From assembly GCA_023229505.1 (NCBI GenBank), contig JALNZD010000068.1, forward strand, positions 1 through 11,508: 11,508 nucleotides of DNA. Direction: 5' to 3'. Source of the stretch: Bacteroidales bacterium. GTDB taxonomy: Bacteria > Bacteroidota > Bacteroidia > Bacteroidales > JAGOPY01. Each line of letters opens with the position of its first letter. Positions within the stretch are counted from its first letter, which is position 1. Shown one piece after another: positions 1 through 6,645 of this stretch. Below the pieces are notes generated by a model. It saw nothing but the letters and a program-made list of their open reading frames with translations. It made no database searches and was not told the origin of the DNA. Both the position numbers and the translations under genes were made by a program.

Positions 1-116
1 CCAGACTAATGATTGATATCAAAGTATCATAAGTTGAACGGTCTACACTGCACGGGGCAACGCTTAAATTTAGTAAGTTATTCTTTGTACGGACTATATT
101 GTTCTATATTTAGGGA
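1..116. other. Left-edge intergenic DNA, no gene seen
   Basis: Both strands are broken by stop codons within a few codons, and no RNA fold was recognised. The stretch lies downstream of the minus-strand cvpA stop and is AT-rich next to the repeat array. It may contain the trailer of the mla-cvpA transcript, but no hairpin followed by a T-run was seen on the minus strand. Confidence 0.4.
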
Positions 117-171
117 CTAATGACTACCTACTGACCACCTACTGACCACCTAATGACTACCTAATGACTAT
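117..171. repeat. Five tandem 11-bp repeats at the cvpA 3' end
   Basis: Five contiguous 11-bp units run through this stretch: CTAATGACTAC, CTACTGACCAC twice, CTAATGACTAC, CTAATGACTAT. Two variants alternate in the order A-B-B-A-A. The last unit contains the minus-strand stop codon of the CvpA gene (cta at 168-170, read TAG), so the repeat reaches the end of the coding region. It belongs to a set of similar short arrays between genes in this window. Function is unknown. Confidence 0.85.
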
Positions 172-641
172 GCCTTCGGAACCGCCCAATGCACCACCTC
201 CATCACCGGCTGGTAGAACATCGACTTCTCCTTAACCTGGGGCTTAATGATCTTTTCACCGGGATCGGTTTTCTCTATGATGAAAAGAAGGATGCTTACA
301 AGAACAATGCCTTTTGCCAGCCCAAATACCGCGCCAAGAATCTTATTGAGCCATCCCATCGCTACTATGTCAATGAATTTCTCTATTATTTTTCCGATCA
401 GGTAAACCACCAATATGACTGCAAGGAAAGTGACAATATAAGCAATGATCCTGAGGGTATTCTCTTTAAAAGAAAAATAGTCTTTTAAAAAGTCCCGGAC
501 ATAGCCGGAGAAATAATATGCTGCTAAAATGCCGAGTATAAGGCCGATGAGGGAAGCCAATTCAATAATGAGACCTTTGCTGAAACCCCTGATACAAATC
601 CAGACAACGGGAACAAGCAGGATAAAGTCGAGAAGGTTCAT
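168..641 (-). CDS. CvpA family inner-membrane protein
   Basis: This 157-residue protein matches the CvpA (colicin V production) family in length and layout. It has about four hydrophobic segments (roughly residues 3-20, 24-46, 62-90 and 100-122). The N-terminus has the family look: a hydrophobic helix, then RGFSKGLI, then a glycine-rich second helix. The C-terminus is short, charged and non-membrane. In Enterobacteria CvpA affects colicin V export and envelope stress tolerance; its biochemical role is not settled. Its ATG overlaps the TGA of the upstream ATPase gene by 4 nt (ATGA), so it is probably translationally coupled and in one operon with the MlaE/MlaF pair, which suggests an envelope role. 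Its stop codon lies inside an 11-bp tandem repeat. Family assignment is good; function here is inferred. Confidence 0.88.
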   Translation of the reverse strand: MNLLDFILLVPVVWICIRGFSKGLIIELASLIGLILGILAAYYFSGYVRDFLKDYFSFKENTLRIIAYIVTFLAVILVVYLIGKIIEKFIDIVAMGWLNKILGAVFGLAKGIVLVSILLFIIEKTDPGEKIIKPQVKEKSMFYQPVMEVVHWAVPKA

Positions 642-1384
642 CGCTTGAGCCTTCTGGTTAGCTCTGTAGCAAAAATAAAGTCATTGAGGACCTGGTTATC
701 CGTATTCAGGATTTCATGCCGGTTACCGCTCCACCAGATCTTTCCCTCGTGAATGAAGGCTATCTTTTCACCGATCATCAGCACGGAGTTCATATCATGG
801 GTATTTACCACGGTAGTGATATTATATTCTTCCGTGATTTCTTTGATCAGTTCATCGATTACGCCGGAGGTAATAGGATCAAGGCCGGAGTTTGGCTCGT
901 CGCAGAACAGGTATTTAGGATTCAGGGCGATGGCCCGGGCGATAGCTACCCGTTTGATCATCCCGCCGCTGAGTTCCGATGGCATCAGCTTATTCCGCCC
1001 TTCAAGGTTTACCCTCTCCAGGCAGAAGTTGACCCTGTCGAGCTTTTCAGCCATACTCTTTTGCGTAAACAAATTGAGGGGAAACATCACGTTTTGCTCG
1101 ACAGTCAGGCTGTCGAACAACGCACCGCCCTGGAAAAGCATGCCGATTTCCTGCTGAAGTATGCGTCTTACACTGATACCCATCAGTGAAAAATTCCTGC
1201 CATCATAGATCACTTCACCTTCATCGGGCTCCAACAATCCAACCAGGCTTTTCATCAGCACGGTTTTGCCCGATCCGCTCTGGCCTATGATCAGGTTGGT
1301 CTTCCCCACTTCAAAAATGAAAGAGACATCGTCAAGGACTTTATTTTCCCCGAAAAATTTGGATAAGTGCCACGCCTCGATCAT
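638..1384 (-). CDS. mlaF: ABC transporter ATPase, MlaF type
   Basis: This is the ATP-binding subunit of an MlaFE-type ABC system, which moves phospholipid between the inner membrane and a periplasmic MCE carrier. In 248 residues all nucleotide-binding motifs are intact: Walker A GQSGSGKT (34-41), the Q-loop glutamine (85) in the subfamily-typical MLFQGGALFDSLTVEQNV, signature LSGGM (138-142), Walker B YLFCDEP with catalytic Glu163, and switch His196. The start overlaps the stop of the permease gene by 1 nt (TAATG on the minus strand) and the stop overlaps cvpA by 4 nt. No MlaD/MCE gene is in the window, so the partner carrier must be encoded elsewhere. The MlaF label rests on motif style and the adjacent MlaE permease; the direction of lipid transport cannot be read from sequence. 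Confidence 0.92.
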   Translation of the reverse strand: MIEAWHLSKFFGENKVLDDVSFIFEVGKTNLIIGQSGSGKTVLMKSLVGLLEPDEGEVIYDGRNFSLMGISVRRILQQEIGMLFQGGALFDSLTVEQNVMFPLNLFTQKSMAEKLDRVNFCLERVNLEGRNKLMPSELSGGMIKRVAIARAIALNPKYLFCDEPNSGLDPITSGVIDELIKEITEEYNITTVVNTHDMNSVLMIGEKIAFIHEGKIWWSGNRHEILNTDNQVLNDFIFATELTRRLKR

Positions 1385-2115
1385 TACAACAGGATTTTGG
1401 TCAACAAAAGATTGAACAGGATGATCAGGATACTGCTTTGCACGACCGCTTTGGTGCTGGCATTCCCGACCTCGAGGGCGCCCCCTTTTATGATGTACCC
1501 GTTAAAGCCTGAAACGGTAACGATAATAAAGGCGAAGATAACCGTTTTGATAAGTGCATAACTGATGGTCCATGGGTCATACCATGCCTGGAGACCTTCA
1601 ATATAAACGGTCATAGAGGCCAGGTTCATCAACAGGCAGGCAACCAGGCCACCGATCAGGCCGAGGAACATACTCATTACGATGAGTACCGGGTTGAATA
1701 GCACTGCGGCAACGAGTTTCGGCAATATCAGGAAATTGGCGCTATTGACCCCCATGGTCTGAAGCGCATCGATTTGCTCAGTAACCCGCATCGTGCCGAT
1801 TTCGGAGGCAATACGGGAGCCGACCTTTCCGGCCAGGATCAGGCTGATCACGGTCGGGGCAAATTCGAGAATCATGGATTGTCTGACTGTAAAACCAATA
1901 ATGATGGGGGAAACCAGGGGACTGTCGATGTTAAAGGCAACCTGCATCGTTAATACAGCACCCATAAACACGGATATGATCGCGACTATCCCCAGCGATT
2001 CCACGCCGATCTTCTGGAATTCGTTCATCAGCTGTCCCCAGAATACCCACCACTTGGCAGGCTTTCTGAAAACCTGGATCATCAGGAAGATGTATTTGCC
2101 GAGAAGGGTAACCAT
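1384..2115 (-). CDS. mlaE: ABC transporter permease, MlaE family
   Basis: This is a membrane permease of the MlaE (formerly DUF140) family, partner of the downstream MlaF ATPase in retrograde or anterograde phospholipid transport. About 243 residues contain five to six hydrophobic segments. Family-typical stretches include GIVAIISVFMGAVLTMQ near the N-terminus, the conserved loop VGSRIASEIGTMRVTEQIDAL (the ATPase-contacting coupling region) and a late FNGYIIKGGALEVG. I chose the ATG at 2115, since the only upstream in-frame start is a TTG at 2121. The gene is first in a minus-strand operon followed by the ATPase (1-nt overlap) and cvpA. A TATCTTTG box (2126-2119) sits too close to the start to be a normal promoter unless the mRNA is leaderless. 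Confidence 0.92.
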   Translation of the reverse strand: MVTLLGKYIFLMIQVFRKPAKWWVFWGQLMNEFQKIGVESLGIVAIISVFMGAVLTMQVAFNIDSPLVSPIIIGFTVRQSMILEFAPTVISLILAGKVGSRIASEIGTMRVTEQIDALQTMGVNSANFLILPKLVAAVLFNPVLIVMSMFLGLIGGLVACLLMNLASMTVYIEGLQAWYDPWTISYALIKTVIFAFIIVTVSGFNGYIIKGGALEVGNASTKAVVQSSILIILFNLLLTKILL

Positions 2116-2195
2116 GCTCAAAGATACTAAAATAATCTCTTTTAATAGAAATGGGTTAATATGGCCAAATTAATAAAGTTGAGGTTCGAAATTAG

Positions 2196-2203
2196 TACAT
2201 TTG
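2196..2203 (+). promoter_or_regulatory. Bacteroidota-type -7 element (TACATTTG)
   Basis: TACATTTG matches the Bacteroidota sigma-A -7 consensus TAnnTTTG exactly. It lies about 58 nt before the start codon of the lipoprotein gene at 2261. No convincing TTTG was found about 20 bp upstream, so the -33 half is weak. It is the likely promoter for the lipoprotein-SprT pair. Confidence 0.5.
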
Positions 2204-2260
2204 CCGACAATTTTATTTTTCAGTTTGACGTTGATATAGTTCCGGCTAATAATTTGATTT

Positions 2261-2467
2261 ATGGTGCGTTCCCGGTTTATCGGATTTTGCCTCATGCTGA
2301 TCACCCTGGTGTTCATGGCTTCTGCCTGTGCATCAAACCGGCCGCCATACCGCCATTATAAACCAAAGAAGCCGGCTAAATGCGATTGCTCGCGCTGGGC
2401 GTACAACAATCAAGAGAGCATTTACTATCTGCAAAATAATGAAGAAAGACCTTCAGGATGGACTTAG
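2261..2467 (+). CDS. Small predicted lipoprotein with CDCxxW motif
   Basis: This is a 68-residue protein of unknown function. Residues 1-22 look like a type II signal peptide: basic MVRSR, a hydrophobic core, then the lipobox ASAC with the modifiable cysteine at 23. The mature part is only about 45 residues: a basic KPKKP stretch, the compact CDCSRW motif, and a polar tail rich in Asn, Gln and Glu. It is therefore probably a small membrane-anchored protein of the cell envelope. Its last 29 nt overlap the proposed start of the SprT-type gene in another frame, which implies co-transcription and possibly coupled translation. The gene is short, but lipobox, promoter and overlap together make it credible. 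No family name is claimed. Confidence 0.7.
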   Translation: MVRSRFIGFCLMLITLVFMASACASNRPPYRHYKPKKPAKCDCSRWAYNNQESIYYLQNNEERPSGWT

Positions 2468-3053
2468 GCCATATCTGCCGGATCGCAGCCTGGAAATTGT
2501 GATGGAATGGGTCAGCGGGCGCCGGATATTTATGCGGATTGCCCGGGGCCGCAGGACCAAATTAGGCGATTACCGTCCCCCGGTCAAAGATGATATCCAC
2601 CGCATCTCGGTCAACGGCGACCTCAACCCCTATGAATTCCTGATCACACTGACCCACGAAATAGCCCACATGCTGATCTGGGAGAAGTATTCCAGAAGGC
2701 CAAGGCCCCACGGGATAGCATGGAAAAAGCAATATGCTTATATGCTGGGCTTATTAATAGAAAAAAATATTTTTCCGCTGGAAATCCAGTCGGTGATCAG
2801 TAAACAGGTTGACAATCCCAAAGCCAACAGCAAGATTAATACTGAACTGGTGAGGGCGCTTCATTCGCATAACCCTTTTCAGAGCTGTGTTTTCCTTGAA
2901 GATTTACCGTCCGGCGCTTTTTTCAGCCTCAACAACGGACGCAGGTTCCAAAAGCAGGAAAAACTCCGGAAATGGTACCGTTGCACCAGCCAGGATAACC
3001 ATAAAGCGTATCGCATCAGTCCGGTGACTAAAGTAATTCCCGTGGAATTTTAA
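2439..3053 (+). CDS. SprT-like zinc metallopeptidase domain protein
   Basis: The 204-residue protein carries a SprT-type metalloprotease core: HEIAH (His73, Glu74, His77) followed by PHGIAWKKQY, whose His91 is the expected third zinc ligand. SprT-domain proteins relate to the eukaryotic DNA-protein crosslink protease Spartan, but bacterial members are mostly uncharacterised. The C-terminal half keeps a β-rich layout (DLPSGAFFSLNNGRRF, then KWYRCTS) resembling the family's zinc ribbon, but only two cysteines are visible, so a four-cysteine ribbon is not intact. The reading frame is open back to an ATG at 2328. I chose the ATG at 2439 because the preceding 37 codons lie inside the lipoprotein gene and encode nothing family-like. 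The 29-nt overlap suggests an operon. Confidence 0.83.
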   Translation: MKKDLQDGLRPYLPDRSLEIVMEWVSGRRIFMRIARGRRTKLGDYRPPVKDDIHRISVNGDLNPYEFLITLTHEIAHMLIWEKYSRRPRPHGIAWKKQYAYMLGLLIEKNIFPLEIQSVISKQVDNPKANSKINTELVRALHSHNPFQSCVFLEDLPSGAFFSLNNGRRFQKQEKLRKWYRCTSQDNHKAYRISPVTKVIPVEF

Positions 3054-3064
3054 GTGATGTTTGT

Positions 3065-3072
3065 TAACTTTG
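3065..3072 (+). promoter_or_regulatory. Bacteroidota-type -7 element (TAACTTTG)
   Basis: TAACTTTG matches TAnnTTTG exactly and lies 85 nt before the start of the guanylyltransferase gene. The -33 region shows only a T-rich stretch. A transcript from here would carry the octamer and heptamer repeats at 3079-3156 in its leader. Confidence 0.5.
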
Positions 3073-3078
3073 TGATCT

Positions 3079-3156
3079 GGAACAGTGGAACGGTGATACG
3101 GTGAAAAAGTGTTAGAAAAGTAAAATTAGATACAGATAACCACTAACCAATAACCA
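3079..3156. repeat. Octamer then heptamer tandem repeats before manC
   Basis: Two degenerate arrays lie here. At 3079-3110 are four 8-bp units (GGAACAGT, GGAACGGT, GATACGGT, GAAAAAGT). At 3129-3156 are four 7-bp units (GATACAG, ATAACCA, CTAACCA, ATAACCA). The next heptamer in register, ATGACAA, contains the start codon of the guanylyltransferase gene. Both arrays would be in the 5' leader of that mRNA if the promoter at 3065 is used. Confidence 0.65.
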
Positions 3157-4245
3157 ATGACAAACAATTACTGCATCATCATGGCCGGGGGTGTCGGTGC
3201 CCGTTTCTGGCCTATGAGCCGGACGGCGCACCCCAAGCAGTTTATCGATATTCTTGGTACCGGAACCACCCTGATCCAGCAGACCTACCATCGGTTCATG
3301 GGGATTTGTCCCCCGGAAAATATGTTCGTCGTCACGTATGAACTTTACAAGGACCAGATACTGGAACAATTACCCGACCTGAACGAAGACCAGGTTTTGC
3401 TGGAACCCAGCCGGAGGAATACCGCCCCATGTATTGCCTATGCAGCCTGTAAGATCCTGAAGAAAAACCCTGATGCCAACCTGATCGTTGCGCCATCGGA
3501 TCATTTGATCCTTAAGGAAGATATTTTCAAGGATAAGATCAGGACGGCCCTGAAAGCTGCCAAAGAGAACGATTGGCTCATCACGCTTGGCATCAAGCCA
3601 TCCAGGCCGGATACCGGTTACGGGTATATCCAGTTCAACCGGATAGCATCCGATACAAGATATGCCGGCTTGCACAAAGTGAAGACCTTCACCGAAAAAC
3701 CCAGCCATGAACTGGCGGTCACTTTCATTGAAAGCCGTGAATTTCTTTGGAATTCAGGTATCTTTATCTGGTCGCTGAAAAGCATCCTGAAAGCATTCCA
3801 CGAGCATCTTCCCGAAATAGATAATCTTTTTAAAAAAGGAAAAGACAAATACTACACGGAACAGGAGACAAGATTTATCAGGGATACTTACACGGTTTGC
3901 AAAAGTATTTCCATCGACTACGGCATAATGGAAAAAGCCGGAAATGTCTTTGTCATCGAATCGGATTTCGGCTGGTCGGACCTGGGAACCTGGGGCTCTC
4001 TTCACGAGATCCACAGCAAAGATAAAAACCATAATGCCATCACTGGCAAAAATGTACTTACATATGATTCGCAGAACTGCATCATACACATGCCTTCCGA
4101 CAAGCTGGTTGTCCTGCAGGGACTTGACGATTATATCGTCGTGGAAGATGATAATATCCTGCTGGTCTGCCGCAAAAAGGATGAACAACAACTTCGCCAG
4201 ATCGTAAGCGATGTGAAGATGCAGAAGGGGGAGAAGTATGTATAG
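3157..4245 (+). CDS. manC: Mannose-1-phosphate guanylyltransferase
   Basis: The enzyme makes GDP-mannose from mannose-1-phosphate and GTP in the cytoplasm, feeding O-antigen, capsule, glycoprotein or GDP-fucose synthesis. At 362 residues it is a monofunctional form without the C-terminal isomerase domain of bifunctional ManC/AlgA. Visible motifs are the nucleotide-binding MAGGVGARFWPMSR (9-22), EPSRRNTAPCIAYA, APSDHLI, GIKPSRPDTGYGYI, FTEKPS (178-183, sugar-phosphate binding), NSGIF (199-203) and FGWSDLGTW (271-279), then a β-helix-like C-terminus. Ala at the usual Thr of GxGTRFWP is a mild variation. The ATG fits the family's usual distance to the GG motif. Neighbours are unrelated, so it is probably transcribed alone or with the downstream peptidase. 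Confidence 0.93.
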   Translation: MTNNYCIIMAGGVGARFWPMSRTAHPKQFIDILGTGTTLIQQTYHRFMGICPPENMFVVTYELYKDQILEQLPDLNEDQVLLEPSRRNTAPCIAYAACKILKKNPDANLIVAPSDHLILKEDIFKDKIRTALKAAKENDWLITLGIKPSRPDTGYGYIQFNRIASDTRYAGLHKVKTFTEKPSHELAVTFIESREFLWNSGIFIWSLKSILKAFHEHLPEIDNLFKKGKDKYYTEQETRFIRDTYTVCKSISIDYGIMEKAGNVFVIESDFGWSDLGTWGSLHEIHSKDKNHNAITGKNVLTYDSQNCIIHMPSDKLVVLQGLDDYIVVEDDNILLVCRKKDEQQLRQIVSDVKMQKGEKYV

Positions 4246-4312
4246 TTGACAGTTGACAGTTGACAGTTGACAGTCGGCAGTTTAACAGTTTAACAGTTTA
4301 ACAATTTAACAA
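4246..4312. repeat. Five heptamers plus four octamers, tandem
   Basis: Immediately after the manC stop codon come four exact TTGACAG heptamers, one TCGGCAG, then four octamers (TTTAACAG twice, TTTAACAA twice). Together they fill 67 of the 79 nt before the peptidase gene. The unit length changes from 7 to 8 bp without a gap while the ACAG core is kept. The variant TCGGCAG resembles the TCGGCGG units around the four-helix-bundle gene. Confidence 0.9.
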
Positions 4313-4324
4313 TATTCAAGCTTT

Positions 4325-6550
4325 ATGAAAAGGTTCATTTTACTATCAGTTCTTTCATTCATCCTTGCTTTCAACCTTACCCTGAGGGCAGATGAGGGGA
4401 TGTGGATCCCCATGCTGGTCGAACGGCTGAATTACGCGGATATGCAAAAGCTCGGCCTGAAGCTGACACCTGAAGAAATTTACAGTGTCAACCAATCCTG
4501 TCTCAAGGACGCTATCGTCATTTTTGGCCGCGGTTGCACCGCGGAGATTATTTCCGACCAGGGCCTGCTGATTACCAATCATCATTGCGGCTATGGCCAG
4601 ATCCAGGCGCACAGCGCCATCGAACACGATTACCTGAGCGATGGCTTCTGGGCCATGAGCCATGAAGAAGAACTGCCTAATCCAGGACTTACTGTCCAGT
4701 TCCTCATCCGGATCGAAGATGTGTCGGAAGCCATCAATAGCCAACTGACTGCTGAAATGACCGAAGAACAGAGGGGCGCCAAAATTACCGAGGTCGTTGA
4801 TCCGTTGGTTAAAAAGGCTACTGACGGAACCATCTACAATGCCAGTGTCAGGAGTTTCTTTGGCGGTAATGAGTTCTATCTTTTTGTTTATGAGACTTAC
4901 AAAGATGTCAGGCTGGTGGGAGCGCCGCCTTCATCCATAGGCAAATTCGGCGGAGATACCGATAACTGGATGTGGCCGCGCCATACCGGGGATTTTTCCA
5001 TGTTCCGCGTATATGCCGGACCTGATGGCAATCCGGCGGAATATTCCAAAGATAACATCCCCATGAAACCCAAATATCACCTGCCCATATCGCTGGACGG
5101 CTACAAGGAAGGCGATTTTGCCATGATCCTCGGGTATCCCGGCGGCACCGACCGCTATCTTTCTTCCTTTGGGGTCGAGCTGGCCATCAATACTTCTAAT
5201 CCCTCAGTTGTGAAAATCAGGCAGGAAAAGCTGGATATCATGAATGCGGAAATGGCAGTGAGCGATGAGGTAAGAATCAAATATGCTACTAAGTATGCAC
5301 GGATCTCCAATTATTGGAAATATTATATCGGCCAGACCAAAGGCCTGAAACGGCTGGATGTTTTTGATAAGAAAGTGGCTATTGAAAATGAATTCCGGGC
5401 CTGGACTGATGGTAGCACAGATCGCAAAGCGAAATACGGGCAGGCGCTGACCGATATAGAAAACGCTTACAAGACTATTTCCCAATATGCTTTGGCCAAC
5501 GTTTATTACCGGGAAGCAGCCCTTCGCGGGCCCGAGATCCTTGCCCTTGCCTCCACGTTTAAAAGCCTGGCCGATGAGTTAGCTAAAAAATCTCCTGATA
5601 AGGAAAAGATCGATAAGATTATTACCGGCCTGAAGGGACAGGCAATAACTTATTTCAAAGACTATTACCTGCCAATCGATCAGCAGACTTTCGCGGCCAT
5701 GATGAAGATGTTTTATGAAGATGTCCCTGCGGCCCGGCAGCCGGAATTTTTGGCAAATATGGTAAAGAAATATAAAGGGGATTTTGAAGGGTACGCTGCC
5801 GGTGTTTTTGAAAAATCAATTTTCATTTCTCTGGAAAAGGCCAATGCTTTCCTGGATGATCCAAATTTGAAGACCTTGCAGAAAGACCCGGCATATAAGG
5901 CCTACCTGGCGTTTAGCGGAAAATACCTCGAAATTCAGAAAGCGACAACGGAAGCCAATACGATACTGGCCAAAGGAAACCGATTGTTCATCGCGGGTTT
6001 GCGTGAAATGAACCCCGGCCATAATTATGCCCCCGATGCCAATTCCACCATGAGGCTTACCTATGGCACAGTCCAGGGATACAAACCCGGCGATGGTGTT
6101 TACTATGATTATTATACAACCCTGGAAGGCGTGATGGAAAAAGATGATCCGGATAATAGTGATTTCATCGTACCTGATAAACTCAGAGCCCTGTATGAAG
6201 CAAAAGATTATGGGAGATATGGTGAAAACGGCGTGATGAAAACCTGCTTCCTGACTAACCACGACATCACCGGCGGCAATTCGGGCAGCCCCGTGATCGA
6301 TCGCAATGGAGAACTTCTTGGCCTTGCATTCGACGGGAACTGGGAAGCCATGAGCGGCGACATCGCTTTCGAGCCCAACTACCAGCGCACGATAAGCGTC
6401 GACATCCGTTATGTATTGTTTATCATCGACAAATATGCCGGAGCCAAAAATCTTATCAATGAAATGTCACTCATAAAGAAAATAAAGGTTTTAAGAAAAG
6501 ACGTTAAATCGATTGGGGTGACAATACCAGTAATGGAAAAAACGAAATAA
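4325..6550 (+). CDS. Secreted S46 dipeptidyl-peptidase, DPP7-like
   Basis: This serine peptidase releases dipeptides from the N-termini of peptides, supporting protein-based nutrition. Residues 1-22 form a signal peptide and the mature start ADEGMWIPMLV is family-typical, so it probably acts in the periplasm. The chymotrypsin-like triad is complete: His87 in ITNHHCGYGQIQAHS, Asp223 in RHTGDFSMFRVY and Ser653 in TGGNSGSP. The long middle region is the helical domain that makes this an exopeptidase. Residue 671, 18 after the catalytic serine in GLAFDGNWE, is glycine; from family knowledge DPP7 has Gly there and acid-specific DPP11 has Arg, so a preference for hydrophobic P1 residues is inferred. 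At 741 residues it is about 20 longer than known members because of a basic tail after NLINEMSLI. Confidence 0.94.
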   Translation: MKRFILLSVLSFILAFNLTLRADEGMWIPMLVERLNYADMQKLGLKLTPEEIYSVNQSCLKDAIVIFGRGCTAEIISDQGLLITNHHCGYGQIQAHSAIEHDYLSDGFWAMSHEEELPNPGLTVQFLIRIEDVSEAINSQLTAEMTEEQRGAKITEVVDPLVKKATDGTIYNASVRSFFGGNEFYLFVYETYKDVRLVGAPPSSIGKFGGDTDNWMWPRHTGDFSMFRVYAGPDGNPAEYSKDNIPMKPKYHLPISLDGYKEGDFAMILGYPGGTDRYLSSFGVELAINTSNPSVVKIRQEKLDIMNAEMAVSDEVRIKYATKYARISNYWKYYIGQTKGLKRLDVFDKKVAIENEFRAWTDGSTDRKAKYGQALTDIENAYKTISQYALANVYYREAALRGPEILALASTFKSLADELAKKSPDKEKIDKIITGLKGQAITYFKDYYLPIDQQTFAAMMKMFYEDVPAARQPEFLANMVKKYKGDFEGYAAGVFEKSIFISLEKANAFLDDPNLKTLQKDPAYKAYLAFSGKYLEIQKATTEANTILAKGNRLFIAGLREMNPGHNYAPDANSTMRLTYGTVQGYKPGDGVYYDYYTTLEGVMEKDDPDNSDFIVPDKLRALYEAKDYGRYGENGVMKTCFLTNHDITGGNSGSPVIDRNGELLGLAFDGNWEAMSGDIAFEPNYQRTISVDIRYVLFIIDKYAGAKNLINEMSLIKKIKVLRKDVKSIGVTIPVMEKTK

Positions 6551-6552
6551 TA

Positions 6553-6637
6553 ATGTTGAATGTTGAAGGTTGAATTTTAAATTCGGGTAATTTTAATAAG
6601 TCCCCAATTCAACCTTCAACCTTCAACATTCAACATT
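6553..6637. repeat. Inverted heptamer arrays (large hairpin)
   Basis: The left arm (6553-6576) is built from GTTGAAT/GTTGAAG heptamers and the right arm (6606-6637) is its reverse complement with one extra 7-bp unit. The arms are separated by 29 nt. In RNA this would form a long stem with a one-unit bulge. It lies between the peptidase stop and the phosphate operon start, so it could terminate one transcript or shape the leader of the next, but no T-run follows it. Confidence 0.8.
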
Positions 6638-6645
6638 TATTTATT

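Noticed and set aside
117..171. CRISPR array
   Set aside because: Units are 11 bp and contiguous with no spacers, so this is a simple tandem repeat; no cas genes are present in the window.
2119..2126. TATCTTTG on the minus strand as the mla operon promoter
   Set aside because: It ends only 3 nt before the chosen ATG, so transcription would start at or after the start codon; no -33 partner is seen.
2328..2438. N-terminal extension of the SprT-type protein from the upstream ATG
   Set aside because: The extra 37 codons lie within the lipoprotein gene in another frame and show basic, low-information sequence; the ATG at 2439 matches the expected domain start.
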